A stretch of DNA of 64,000 nt from the NCBI GenBank assembly GCA_937924525.1, contig CALDSU010000014.1:186001-250000 (forward strand), given 5' to 3'. Each line of letters starts with the position of its first letter. Within the stretch, counting starts at the first letter, position 1. The notes below the pieces were generated by a model that was not told the origin of the DNA, searched no databases, and worked only from the letters and a program-made list of their open reading frames with translations. A program made the translations under genes and the position numbers. Shown one piece after another: positions 37,901 to 45,872 of this stretch. This DNA is from an uncultured Bryobacteraceae bacterium. GTDB lineage: Bacteria; Acidobacteriota; Terriglobia; Bryobacterales; Bryobacteraceae.

Positions 37901-38641
37901 AACCAGCCCAACGGCCTGGTGCTGCTGTTGCCGCACGGCTATGAGGGACAGGGGCCGGAGCATTCGAGCGCGCGCGTGGAGCGCTTTCTCCAGCTTTGCG
38001 CGCAGAACAATATGCAGGTGGTCAACTGCACCACCGCCGCGCAATACTTCCACGTGCTGCGGCGGCAGATGTACGGCGGCGCGGACCGCCGCGGGTTGCG
38101 CAAGCCGCTGATTATCTTCACCCCCAAGTCGCTGCTGCGCCACCCGCCCGTGGCTTCGCCCGTGGAGCAGTTCGTTTCCGGCAGTTTCCGCGAGGTAATC
38201 GGCGAGACCGGGCCCATCGAACCGCAGCGGGTGACACGCCTGATCCTGTGTTCGGGAAAGGTGTATTACGACCTGCTGGCGGCGCGGCAGGAGCGCGGTC
38301 TGGAGAATGCCGCCCTGATCCGCCTGGAGCAGTTGTACCCGTTCCCGGCCGGGGAGTTGAACGACGTGCTGTTGCGCTACCCGGTGACCTGCGACGTCGT
38401 CTGGGCGCAGGAGGAACCGCGCAACATGGGCCCCTGGCGTTTTGTCCGGGAGCAACTCCAGCCCCTGCTGGACGCGACCGGGCGCGAGTTGAAGTACGCC
38501 GGACGTCCGGAGAGCGCCAGTCCGGCTACCGGCTCGTACAAGCGCCACCTCCAGGAGCAGGCTGCGTTGGTCGAGGAAGCGTTGCTGAGCGATCTCGAGC
38601 TGCGCCGCGGCAAAGTGCGCTTGCTCGCGGCGCGCAAGTAG
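34961..38641 (+). CDS. kgd: Multifunctional 2-oxoglutarate dehydrogenase/decarboxylase (Kgd/OdhA-type E2-E1 fusion)
   Basis: A 1226-residue fusion. Residues 1-35 match the E1o N-terminal helix (INSWLADELYQQYLHDRR). After a Pro/Ala linker, residues ~70-315 are a lipoyl-acyltransferase (E2) catalytic domain with the active-site motif TYDHRIIQGAESG (His290) but no lipoyl domain. The remainder is the thiamine-dependent E1 with VIGMAHRGRLNVLANV, the metal/ThDP region HVNGDDPEAA, and CYRRHGHNEGDDPSYTQP. This architecture is known from mycobacterial Kgd and corynebacterial OdhA, where E2p supplies the lipoyl arm. It works in the TCA cycle, producing succinyl-CoA or succinic semialdehyde. Single gene, flanked by an isomerase and an ECF sigma factor. 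Confidence 0.93.
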   Translation: MAEKVDINSWLADELYQQYLHDRRTVDDSWKEWFEGTAPAVARPAGEAPASGTGASADVTVAVKPAAPVIKLNPDEQLVPLRGIAAKIAENMNASLALPLATSQRTIPVKIVDENRTILNQRRTQIGKPKISFTHLIGWAIVKALASNPNLNSAYVEDHGEPCRVVRPHVNLGIAVDVEGKDGNRNLVVPNIKRADTMNFSEYLAAFDDLVARARRGRLTPDDFAGTTISLTNPGTVGTMGSIPRLMPGQGAIIAVGAIDYPPEFQGVAPETRAALGISKVMTMTCTYDHRIIQGAESGMFLGKVQNLLEGGEDFYVQLFADLKMPHRPVSWAPDQGVTMGGLGTMRRDDFAKEAAVVQLINAYRVRGHVIADIDPLGSEPGYHPDLDPANYGLSIWDLDREFYTRSMSEALGHDAPTATLRQILERLRQTYCGKIGVLYMHIANPDEKRWLQRRMEPEANNWPLPREHRIRILKSLIEAEEFEHFLHARFVGQKRFAVEGGEAALAILDELVDRSANAGAHEVVIGMAHRGRLNVLANVVGKPLTQIFAEFEGNLDPASTQGSGDVKYHLGASATRTSSQGREIVVSVAPNPSHLEAVDPVVEGIVRPKQDRLGDVKRERVIPLLVHGDAAFAGQGVVAETLQLSQLPGYRTGGTLHLVINNQIGFTTLPGEARSAAYSTDVARMVQAPIFHVNGDDPEAAIRTAQIAYDYRQQFKKDVVIDMCCYRRHGHNEGDDPSYTQPILYRKIKEHPSVAVQYGERLVREGVLTNDEVANLRKQAAKRFAEAFESAQKRGERYQTQEMAAVTVEQWGGFCPRTAVSRETLAKVLDGLTRFPADFRLHPKLAAFVDKRRDVIRNNGLVDWALAEALAFGSLALEGTPVRLSGQDSGRGTFSQRHLIFYDFESGKRYIPLRFIDEHQARFQVYDSSLSEYAVLGFEFGYSVADPLTLVLWEAQFGDFANGAQIMIDQFISCSEQKWNQPNGLVLLLPHGYEGQGPEHSSARVERFLQLCAQNNMQVVNCTTAAQYFHVLRRQMYGGADRRGLRKPLIIFTPKSLLRHPPVASPVEQFVSGSFREVIGETGPIEPQRVTRLILCSGKVYYDLLAARQERGLENAALIRLEQLYPFPAGELNDVLLRYPVTCDVVWAQEEPRNMGPWRFVREQLQPLLDATGRELKYAGRPESASPATGSYKRHLQEQAALVEEALLSDLELRRGKVRLLAARK

Positions 38642-38759
38642 CCACCCCCTGGACCGGCAGGGCAACGACTGAGTTTTTTTGACCAGGACGGACCCGGCGG
38701 GACGGCTTGTTCGTCTTTTTCCCCCGCCCGCGCGTCCTCTCGACTAGGAGCCAGAACGT

Positions 38760-39320
38760 TTGATCTTTCGCGCGGTCGAGGATTCCGACCTCATCGCCCG
38801 GGCGCGGAAAGGGGATGTCGAGTCGTTTAACCTGCTCGTGTCCCGGTGGGAGAGGCGTGTCTATAACTATCTCCTGCGGATCCTCGGCCACCGCGAAGAC
38901 GCGCTGGACCTGACACAGGACGTGTTTCTCAAGGCGTACCAGAATCTGCGCAAGCTGGACGACCCGTCGCGGTTCGCGCCGTGGCTCTACCGGATCGCGC
39001 ATAACGAGGCGTTTTCGCTGTTCCGGAAGCGGCGGCCGGAGTCTGCCGATGAGCTTCCCGAGCAGGCGGATGCCGCCGTCACCATCGGTGGCACGGGCGT
39101 GTTTCCGGTAGAACTGTCGCTGGCCGTCAGCCGGGCGTTGGAGCGCCTGTCCGCCGACCAGCGGGAAACCGTGCTGCTGAAGATCTATCAGGGTTTCAAA
39201 TTCGAGGAGATCGCCGGCATGGTCGGCGCACCGGTTTCCACGGTCAAGTCCCGGCTGTACGCCGCTCTGGAGTTGCTGAAAGAGGACTTGGCTCCAATCA
39301 AGACACGGGGGATGGCATGA
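38760..39320 (+). CDS. ECF-type RNA polymerase sigma factor
   Basis: A 186-residue sigma-70 family protein with region 2 (SFNLLVSRWERRVYNYLLRI, EDALDLTQDVFLKAYQNL, WLYRIAHNEAFSLFRK) and region 4 (LERLSADQRETVLLKIYQGF, FEEIAGMVGAPVSTVKSRLY). A TTG start is inferred because AGGAG lies nine bases upstream and no other start fits. It is followed by a zinc-finger anti-sigma gene with an ATGA overlap, the classical sigma/anti-sigma arrangement. The inducing signal is unknown. Confidence 0.93.
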   Translation: MIFRAVEDSDLIARARKGDVESFNLLVSRWERRVYNYLLRILGHREDALDLTQDVFLKAYQNLRKLDDPSRFAPWLYRIAHNEAFSLFRKRRPESADELPEQADAAVTIGGTGVFPVELSLAVSRALERLSADQRETVLLKIYQGFKFEEIAGMVGAPVSTVKSRLYAALELLKEDLAPIKTRGMA

Positions 39321-39904
39321 ACTGCGCACCGTTTGATCTGCGGGATTACTTCTTTGGCGAACTGGCCGGGCCGGACCGGGCCAGCATGGAGCAGCACGTT
39401 GCGGGCTGCCCCGCATGCCGCACCGAACTGGTCCGGCTGCGCCAGACCCGGGATGCGCTGCTCGCGCTGCGGGAAGAGGAAATCCCGCAGCGGGTGGCCT
39501 TCGTTTCTGATCGCGTCTACGAGCCGTCGGCGTGGAAGCGGGCGTGGCGGGCATTCTGGCCTTCGGGTCCGCGCCTGGGCTTTGCTTCCGCGGCGATGAT
39601 CTCGGCGGCCTTGCTGGTCCTCGCGCTGCGGCCGGTCCCTCCTCCTCCCGCGCCGGCGGTGGACCTGGCGGCCCTGCGCGCCGAGATGGCCCGCGAGGTG
39701 CAGGCCGCCGTCACCCGCGCCACGGCCGAGGTGGAAGCCCGCCACCGCGCCGAAACAACCCGTCTGCTTGCCGCCGCCGAGGAGCGCTTCGCCCGCCAGC
39801 GCGAGCAGGACGCGTTTGTAGTGGCCACCGAAATGGCGCTGCTGAAACGCCAGCTGACGGCCGTCTATCGCGCCAGCTTTGACGCCCCGGAGCCCCAGCC
39901 ATGA
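39317..39904 (+). CDS. Anti-sigma factor with zf-HC2 zinc-binding domain
   Basis: A 195-residue protein. The N-terminal anti-sigma domain has the ZAS motif His27-x3-Cys31-x2-Cys34 with Cys3 as a further ligand candidate. A single membrane segment (about residues 87-107, AMISAALLVLALRP) separates it from an external alanine/glutamate-rich coiled coil. It should hold the preceding sigma factor at the membrane until a signal is received. It overlaps the sigma gene by four bases and the next gene by four (39901-39904), so all three are translationally coupled. Confidence 0.88.
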   Translation: MNCAPFDLRDYFFGELAGPDRASMEQHVAGCPACRTELVRLRQTRDALLALREEEIPQRVAFVSDRVYEPSAWKRAWRAFWPSGPRLGFASAAMISAALLVLALRPVPPPPAPAVDLAALRAEMAREVQAAVTRATAEVEARHRAETTRLLAAAEERFARQREQDAFVVATEMALLKRQLTAVYRASFDAPEPQP

Positions 39905-40434
39905 AACGTGTGCTGCTTTTCCTGGCGGTGGTCGCGTTCGGCGTGGCCGCCCAGCCGGCGAAGCCGCGCGTCAAACGGGCCTCGCTGGAAGCCATGGAGC
40001 GCATCTTTGACCAGAAGGTGACCCGCATCGCCGACGATCCGTTCCTGCTGCTCGGCCAGACCCGCGGCATCTATCTGGAAGGGTTTGGCGCGGTCTTCAC
40101 CGCCGAAGTCAGCCTGTCGTCCGGACCCACCATCAACCCTTTCAAGCCGTCCATCACCAGGGAAGAGGTCGCGCAAGTCTATGCCCGCAAAACCGAGCGC
40201 CTGCCTATCCTGCGGGAACGGATGCGCGAGATGATGCTGGCTTCGGCGGCTTCGCTGGACGAAGTGCCGGTCCGGGAGGAGATCGTGCTGGCGGTCCGGT
40301 TGCTCTACCGCGCCTATGAAAACACGCACGGCTTGCCCGCGCATATTCAGATGCGGGCGCAGCGGGGAAGACTCATCGACGCGCAGTTGAAGCGGGTGCC
40401 GCTGGACCAGGTGCTGAGCGTCCAGGAGTTTTAG
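39901..40434 (+). CDS. Exported protein of unknown function in the sigma/anti-sigma operon
   Basis: A 177-residue protein with a signal peptide (MKRVLLFLAVVAFGVAAQ). The mature part is alpha-helical and contains ERIFDQKVTRIADDPFLLLG, YLEGFGAVFTAEVSLSSGP and MLASAASLDEVP. No family is recognised. Its ATG overlaps the anti-sigma stop (ATGA) and it ends one base before the PilB-like gene. Position suggests a periplasmic partner of the anti-sigma factor. Confidence 0.7.
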   Translation: MKRVLLFLAVVAFGVAAQPAKPRVKRASLEAMERIFDQKVTRIADDPFLLLGQTRGIYLEGFGAVFTAEVSLSSGPTINPFKPSITREEVAQVYARKTERLPILRERMREMMLASAASLDEVPVREEIVLAVRLLYRAYENTHGLPAHIQMRAQRGRLIDAQLKRVPLDQVLSVQEF

Positions 40435-40435
40435 C

Positions 40436-42067
40436 GTGCGCCTGGGCGAGATTCTCATCGAGCGCAAGCAACTGGCACCGGAGGACCTGGAGCGCGCGCT
40501 GGAGCTCCAGAAGGAGCGCGGCGACAAGCTCGGCAAGATTTTGATCGACCTGGGCTTTCTTGCGCAGCGCGACCTGCTGGCGGCGCTCTCGGCGCAACTG
40601 GAGGTGCCGCTGGCCACGCTCGATCAGCCGCCCGCCGTCACCCCGGAAACCGAGCGGCTGCCGGCTCGCTTCCTGCGCCAGCACCTGCTGTTTCCGCTTT
40701 CCGTGGACGATGGGACGCTCAAACTGGCGATGGCCGACCCCTTGGATTTTGAGACGCTGGCCGCCGTGCGGGCGTGCACCGGCCTGCGCGTCCGGCCCGC
40801 CCTGGCCGCCGAAGCCGAACTGCGCGACGCCCTCGACCGCTACTACGAAGAAACCGGCAAGGCCGAAGCCGCGGCCGAAGGCGGTCCCGACCAGGAAGAC
40901 CTCGAACACCTGCGCGACATGGCCAGCGAAGCCCCGGTGATCCGCCTGGTGAACACCATGATCGCCCAGGCCGTCGAGCGCCGCGCCAGCGACATCCACA
41001 TCGAGCCGTTCGAGAAGGAGTTCCGCATCCGCTTCCGCGTGGACGGGGTCCTGTTCAACCAGGAGGCCCCGCCCCGCGAAATGAAAGCCGCCATCATCTC
41101 CCGCCTGAAGCTCATGGCCAAGCTCAACATCGCCGAACGCCGCCTGCCGCAGGACGGTCGCATCAAGCTCAAGACGCTCGGGCGTGAGGTGGATCTGCGC
41201 GTCTCCACCCTGCCCACGCTGTACGGCGAGAGCGTCGTCATGCGCCTGCTGGACCGCTCCGCGGGCGATTTCTACGATCTGCGCCGTCTAGGATTCGACG
41301 ACCGCATGCTGGCGCGCATGGAGCATTTCACCTCCCTGCCGCACGGCATCTTTCTGGTGACCGGCCCGACCGGGAGCGGCAAATCCACCACCCTCTATTC
41401 CGCCCTCAAGCGGATCAACCTCCCAGACAAGAAGATCATCACCATCGAGGACCCGGTGGAATATCAGATGGACGGGATCAACCAGATCCACGTCAACCCG
41501 CAAATCGGCCTGACGTTCGCCGCCGGTCTGCGGCACATCGTGCGCCAGGACCCGGACGTGATCATGGTGGGCGAGATCCGCGACCGGGAAACCGCCGACA
41601 TCGCCATCCGCGCCGCGCTCACCGGGCACCTGGTGTTCTCCACCCTCCACACCAACGACGCGCCGAGCGCCATCACGCGCTTGACGGACATGGGCGTCGA
41701 GAACTACCTGATCACCTCGTCGGTGGTGGCCGTGCTGGCGCAGCGCCTGGTCCGCCTCATCTGTCCCGCGTGCCGCGTCCCGGCGGGCGAGCGCCCGACG
41801 CCGTCCGGCGAAATGGCGCCCGTCTTCCGCGGCGCGGGCTGCGAGGCATGCGGAGGCGCCGGCTACCGCGGCCGCATGGGCATCTTTGAGCTGATGGAAC
41901 TCAACGACGAACTCCGCCAGCGCATCATGCGCAACGAAGACGCCTCCCTGCTCACCGAGTGCGCCCGCCGCTACGGCATGCGCAGCCTCCGCGAGGACGG
42001 GTGGGAAAAGGTAAGGCTTGGCGTCACGACGCCCGAGGAAGTCACCCGCGTGACGCAGGAATTTTGA
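40436..42067 (+). CDS. PilB/GspE family type II secretion / type IV pilus assembly ATPase
   Basis: A 543-residue hexameric ATPase. The N-terminal GspE_N domain (LGEILIERKQLAPEDLERAL) is followed by the motor domain: Walker A GPTGSGKSTTLYSAL, Asp box TIEDPVEYQMDGINQ, Walker B DPDVIMVGEIRDRETADI and His box HLVFSTLHTNDAPSAI. A C-terminal tetracysteine zinc site follows (CPAC, then CEACGGAGYRGRMG). The GTG start has AGGAG at a suitable distance inside the previous gene. It energises pilus polymerisation or protein secretion at the inner membrane. Unusually, it is in an operon with a sigma/anti-sigma pair, and no pilin or PilC gene is near. Confidence 0.92.
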   Translation: MRLGEILIERKQLAPEDLERALELQKERGDKLGKILIDLGFLAQRDLLAALSAQLEVPLATLDQPPAVTPETERLPARFLRQHLLFPLSVDDGTLKLAMADPLDFETLAAVRACTGLRVRPALAAEAELRDALDRYYEETGKAEAAAEGGPDQEDLEHLRDMASEAPVIRLVNTMIAQAVERRASDIHIEPFEKEFRIRFRVDGVLFNQEAPPREMKAAIISRLKLMAKLNIAERRLPQDGRIKLKTLGREVDLRVSTLPTLYGESVVMRLLDRSAGDFYDLRRLGFDDRMLARMEHFTSLPHGIFLVTGPTGSGKSTTLYSALKRINLPDKKIITIEDPVEYQMDGINQIHVNPQIGLTFAAGLRHIVRQDPDVIMVGEIRDRETADIAIRAALTGHLVFSTLHTNDAPSAITRLTDMGVENYLITSSVVAVLAQRLVRLICPACRVPAGERPTPSGEMAPVFRGAGCEACGGAGYRGRMGIFELMELNDELRQRIMRNEDASLLTECARRYGMRSLREDGWEKVRLGVTTPEEVTRVTQEF

Positions 42068-42225
42068 AGAGCCCGGGCGCCGGGGTCGCTGATGGCCGAT
42101 CCGGCGCGGATCGGAAAGATCGGGGGCTAGGGGACGCCCGGTCGCGACGCCGGCGTGCTACCGGTGGAGCCAACGGCAGACCGAGTAGAGGATCACGCTA
42201 GCTAGGCCTGGACCAGGAAAGCTTT

Positions 42226-42477
42226 ATGCCTACTCTTTATGTCGAGAATGTTCCTGAGGACTTGTACGAGGCTATCCGCGCCCGCGCGCGAACCCGGCGC
42301 ACGTCAATCGCCGCGGAAGTCCTGGCGATCCTTGCGGAGAACGCACCGACTCCGCAGGAGTTAGCACGCCGCAAATCCCTGATCGAAAGCGCCCGCAAGC
42401 TCCGGTGGCGGCGTTCTCCGTCGCCCGGCCCGTTTCCCTCCGCCGAACAGATGCGGCGGGAGGACCGTGCCCGTTGA
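42226..42477 (+). CDS. Ribbon-helix-helix antitoxin (FitA/VapB-like)
   Basis: An 83-residue protein. The N-terminus TLYVENVPEDLYEAIRARAR followed by TSIAAEVLAILAEN is the ribbon-helix-helix of FitA/VapB-type antitoxins, which bind the operon's promoter and neutralise a PIN toxin. The C-terminal ~40 residues are basic and would wrap the toxin. The TGA overlaps the downstream toxin's TTG start (TTGA). Confidence 0.8.
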   Translation: MPTLYVENVPEDLYEAIRARARTRRTSIAAEVLAILAENAPTPQELARRKSLIESARKLRWRRSPSPGPFPSAEQMRREDRAR

Positions 42478-42896
42478 CGGCTTACGTGTGGGACGCCAGC
42501 GTGGCGGCCAAATGGGTTCTTCCGCTCCAAGGCGAGTCCTTATCTTCCGAGGCCGTTCGCCTGCTTGATCGCGATGCCTGTGGAGGGGTGCATTTTCGGG
42601 TTCCCGACCTGTTCTGGCCGGGGATCGGAAACGTGTTGTGGAAATCCGTCCGGCTCGGCCGGATGGCCGAAGTCGCGGCGTACGAGTCTGCGGAATCTGG
42701 ACATGCCCACTTCGCCCACGAAGCTCCTCGTGGGGAGGCGGTCAGGCTTGCGATGGTGGCCGGCCGGACTGTCTCCGACGCCGTGTACCTGGCTTTGGCG
42801 ATGGAATCCGGCCTTACCCTGCTCACCGCCGACGAGCGCTTCGCAAACGCCATGGGAGCCCGCTTTCCGGTCCGTTGGTTGGGCGCCCTGGCGTAG
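42474..42896 (+). CDS. PIN-domain toxin (VapC-like), one catalytic acid missing
   Basis: A 140-residue PIN domain. Asp7 (YVWDASVAAKW), Asp102 (TVSDAVYLALA) and Asp120 (LLTADERF) are in place. The usual glutamate of the E-x-x-N motif is glycine (Gly50 in WPGIGNVLW; codon GGG at 42621-42623). VapC toxins are Mg-dependent RNases whose activity needs these acids, so this copy may be weak or inactive. The TTG start overlaps the antitoxin stop, with GGGAGGA nine bases upstream. A G-to-A change would restore the glutamate. Confidence 0.78.
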   Translation: MTAYVWDASVAAKWVLPLQGESLSSEAVRLLDRDACGGVHFRVPDLFWPGIGNVLWKSVRLGRMAEVAAYESAESGHAHFAHEAPRGEAVRLAMVAGRTVSDAVYLALAMESGLTLLTADERFANAMGARFPVRWLGALA

Positions 42897-43035
42897 CCAC
42901 TGAATCGCCCGGCTGAACAGCCGGCCAAATGATAGTCAGGAACCACCGAACTCGGGCTCCGAATCCTCGCCTGGTGCGAACGGCGGCGCGTAAGCAGGGG
43001 CCGGACCGGCGCGTGGACCGGCCAGGCCCGAGCGC

Positions 43036-45840
43036 TTACTGCGGCCGGACCCAAATGGGGCTGGACCAGGCGATCTGCCCGTCAACCTGCTGCACCCGGA
43101 TGTAATAGTAGGTTTCGCCGCGCAGGGGCTCGCGGTCCTGATAGGTGAGCGCCACCAGCGGCTTGCGCGGCTGCGCGCGAAACACATACCGGTTGTTGCG
43201 GATCACCTCGATCTGGCTGACCGGCGCCGTTCCTTCGACCCGGATCTCGAAGCGGGGAGGCTGGGGCAGCGAGCAGCTTTCGCCTTGCAGCCGCTCGCCG
43301 GCGCGGAAATCCACCAGGATGTTGTCCGTCGCGGCGTAGGAGCGCCGCGCGCGCATGGCCTCCAACAGCGCGTCGCGGGTGTTCTGCTCCGCCAGCAGGA
43401 CGGCATAGGCGATGTGCGTCGAGGCGTGGCCGCTGGAGGCGATCACGCCCAGCTTGTAGCCCTTCGCCCAAGCGTTCCAGACGAAGCCTTCCGGCTGGAA
43501 TCCGCCCGGCTGCGTGAAGGGTTCGTCCTCGTTGGCGGCGCGCGGAGCGCCTGCGTGTTCGCAGGAGGTCCGGTTGCCCTGGTAAATCTCGACGAGGGGC
43601 TCCAGTTCCGGATCGTGGTCGCGCCAGCCGTTGCCCATCGCGGTGGCGGAACCGTGCGGAATCGCCACGCCGCCGCTCTGCCGGAGATACTCGTAGAGCC
43701 GCTGCGCGCCTTCTCTGCCCTGTTCCTCCGCCGGGGTGCGCGGCAGCGCGCGCACGCCCCGCGTGGCCCAGATCAGATTGCGTTGTCCGCTCGGAAACCG
43801 GAGACTGCGCGAATAGCCATACAGCGGCGTGAAGCGATCCGGATAATGGAATAACCGGCACGACTTTTGCATCAGCCACCACAGGTATCCGTGGTCGTCG
43901 CCTTCCTGGTGGTCAGTGACGGCGGCGAAATCCAAATCCGCCGCATCCAGGGCGTACCGATACAGGTCCCAGAGCGAACCATCGCTGTCCCCGTCGAAGC
44001 TCAGATCGGTGTGGCGATGCAAGTCGCCGCGCAGCACGCGGTACACTTTGCCGCCGGCTCGGAGGCGGGCTTCCCGCAAGCGCGCCACGTGCCTGGCTTC
44101 GGCGTCGGGCGCGGGGCGGGCGGCCGGCGGCGGCGCGCGCCGGGGCTGCAGGCTGGGCTCGCCATACGACGTGCCTGGCAGGTCCGCCAGGTAGACATCG
44201 TTTTTGACGAAGGGATACGGCCTGGCGAAAGTGCGCCCGTCCGCGGCCCACGCCAGGGTGAGCCGGCCGCCCGGCGCGGCCGCGATGGCCGCGCGCTGGT
44301 CGTTGCGGCCGAAGGAAAACGGCACGCTTACCGGGTGCGCGGCGCTGCCGGCGAACCGGTAGGCGGCGTAGTCCCAGAACGAGTATTGTTGCAGCCGGTT
44401 CTTCTGGAGCGCCGGGATCCAGACCGGGTGCAACTTGGTGGAGCGCCGGCGCACCAGACACCACACGTTGCCGGCGGCGTCGGCCACCAGTTGCGGCTGT
44501 TCAAGGAACTCCGGCGGCCCGCCCGAGAGCATCCGGCTGAGCGGCGGCGCTTCCAGCAGGCCGCGCTCGGTCACTACGACCACCCGCACCTGCCGCTGCT
44601 CGTAGAGCGCCTCGGCGATCTTGGGGCGCACCAGAAACCCGGTGTCCTTGCCCCAGTGCTCGCCGGCCTCGTCCCAGGCGAGCCAGACCCGTCCCGAGGG
44701 ATCGCAAGCCACGGCCGCGTGCGCCTCGAAGCGCGGCGAGGACGTGATCGCCTCGACATCGCGGAACCGTTCACCGTCGAACCGCCGGTAGTAGATGTCG
44801 TAATGGCCCCGGTCGTAGGCGTCCCACGCAAGGTGTACGCCTCCCTGGTGATCGCGGGCCAGCGCAGGCTCCCACGCGTTGGCCCGGTTGGCGCTCACCA
44901 GGAACTCGGGTTCCCACTTCTCCCCGTCGAAGACGCGCCCCACAATCTGCGAACGCCCGTCCCGAAAGCCCTGCCAGACGACCCAGAGCTTTCCCTTGAC
45001 GTCGGCCGTAATACGTACGGCGAGATCGGGTCCTCCGGAGGAAACGATCTCCGGCGCGCTCCACTTGTCCGCAGTGTGGGTCCACACCGCAACCTTCCAA
45101 GTGTCCTCGTGATAAACGGAAGCAGCCAGGTAGAGGCGGCCACCGGTTCCGACCGCGAGCGCGGGCCGGTAAAACTCGCCCTCGGCGACGGCTACCGGCT
45201 TGCCGTTCGGGAAACGAGCCGCCATCAGTTGTTCCCGCTCGTTGCGATAGCGGATCCAGGCGATCCAACTGTTGCCCTGTTCGTCGACGGCCACCGCGGG
45301 ATAGTCGTCCTCGGCGTTATCGCCGGCGGTGAGGTTGTGCGCGGCCGGCGCCCGCTCCACCTGCGCCCGGCCCTGCAGGACGCCCACGGTCTCTCCCATG
45401 CGCAGGTCCGCGGGCCGAAAGGAAAACGCGCCCTGCCTGGTCTTGACGCGCACCTCGGCGGCGTTTTCGACGTGCACGTACAAACCATTCGGGATCAGGT
45501 CGTCCGGCGGCGTCTGCCTGGACTCGGGCACGGCGGGCACGGCTTCCATCCACCAGAGCTGGGGATCAGGCACGGCGCTGAAGCGCGTGCGGCACCGCCA
45601 GGCGTGGCCTTCAGGTTCCAATTGATCGTCCTGGTCAAAACGCCACGGGGTGAGAGCGGCGACGCGTCCAGTCGTGGTCTCCACCGAACCGGACCAGTCG
45701 GAAGGTTCGCGATCCGTCACGCCGAAGGTCAGACGAAAGACCGCCCGCTCCGGAGGCGCTGGCCGGGGGGGACCGCCGCCGCAGGACAACACAAGCAGAC
45801 ACACGACCGCTCCTGCGGCCCATCGCACCATTGGCGGCAT
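43036..45840 (-). CDS. Lipoprotein with BNR-like propeller repeats and C-terminal PHP domain
   Basis: A 934-residue protein. The start at 45840 gives a lipoprotein signal (MVRWAAGAVVCLLVLSC, lipobox cysteine about residue 20). Residues ~165-600 contain repeated Trp-rich blade motifs (PAVAVDEQGNSWIAWIRY, GGVHLAWDAYDRGHYDIYY, GRVWLAWDE) typical of propellers. From about residue 630 a PHP-type metallohydrolase domain follows (GDLHRHTDLSFDGDSDGS, AAVTDHQEGDDHG, AIPHGSAT, IASSGHASTH). The C-terminus is a small beta domain (ISQIEVIRNN-like region). Probably an outer-leaflet or periplasmic hydrolase; substrate unknown. The longer frame upstream of 45840 overlaps the next gene and is not used. Confidence 0.8.
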   Translation of the reverse strand: MPPMVRWAAGAVVCLLVLSCGGGPPRPAPPERAVFRLTFGVTDREPSDWSGSVETTTGRVAALTPWRFDQDDQLEPEGHAWRCRTRFSAVPDPQLWWMEAVPAVPESRQTPPDDLIPNGLYVHVENAAEVRVKTRQGAFSFRPADLRMGETVGVLQGRAQVERAPAAHNLTAGDNAEDDYPAVAVDEQGNSWIAWIRYRNEREQLMAARFPNGKPVAVAEGEFYRPALAVGTGGRLYLAASVYHEDTWKVAVWTHTADKWSAPEIVSSGGPDLAVRITADVKGKLWVVWQGFRDGRSQIVGRVFDGEKWEPEFLVSANRANAWEPALARDHQGGVHLAWDAYDRGHYDIYYRRFDGERFRDVEAITSSPRFEAHAAVACDPSGRVWLAWDEAGEHWGKDTGFLVRPKIAEALYEQRQVRVVVVTERGLLEAPPLSRMLSGGPPEFLEQPQLVADAAGNVWCLVRRRSTKLHPVWIPALQKNRLQQYSFWDYAAYRFAGSAAHPVSVPFSFGRNDQRAAIAAAPGGRLTLAWAADGRTFARPYPFVKNDVYLADLPGTSYGEPSLQPRRAPPPAARPAPDAEARHVARLREARLRAGGKVYRVLRGDLHRHTDLSFDGDSDGSLWDLYRYALDAADLDFAAVTDHQEGDDHGYLWWLMQKSCRLFHYPDRFTPLYGYSRSLRFPSGQRNLIWATRGVRALPRTPAEEQGREGAQRLYEYLRQSGGVAIPHGSATAMGNGWRDHDPELEPLVEIYQGNRTSCEHAGAPRAANEDEPFTQPGGFQPEGFVWNAWAKGYKLGVIASSGHASTHIAYAVLLAEQNTRDALLEAMRARRSYAATDNILVDFRAGERLQGESCSLPQPPRFEIRVEGTAPVSQIEVIRNNRYVFRAQPRKPLVALTYQDREPLRGETYYYIRVQQVDGQIAWSSPIWVRPQ

Positions 45841-45872
45841 TATAAGGCAGACGGGCGGCGGGACGGAATCGC

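Noticed and set aside
36695-38665. Long minus-strand frame opposite the Kgd gene
   Set aside because: Mirror frame of a highly conserved enzyme; its translation is low-complexity and matches no family I recognise.
42909-42924. CCGGCT-GAAC-AGCCGG hairpin between convergent genes
   Set aside because: Only a 6-bp stem and no T run on either side, so I do not call a terminator.
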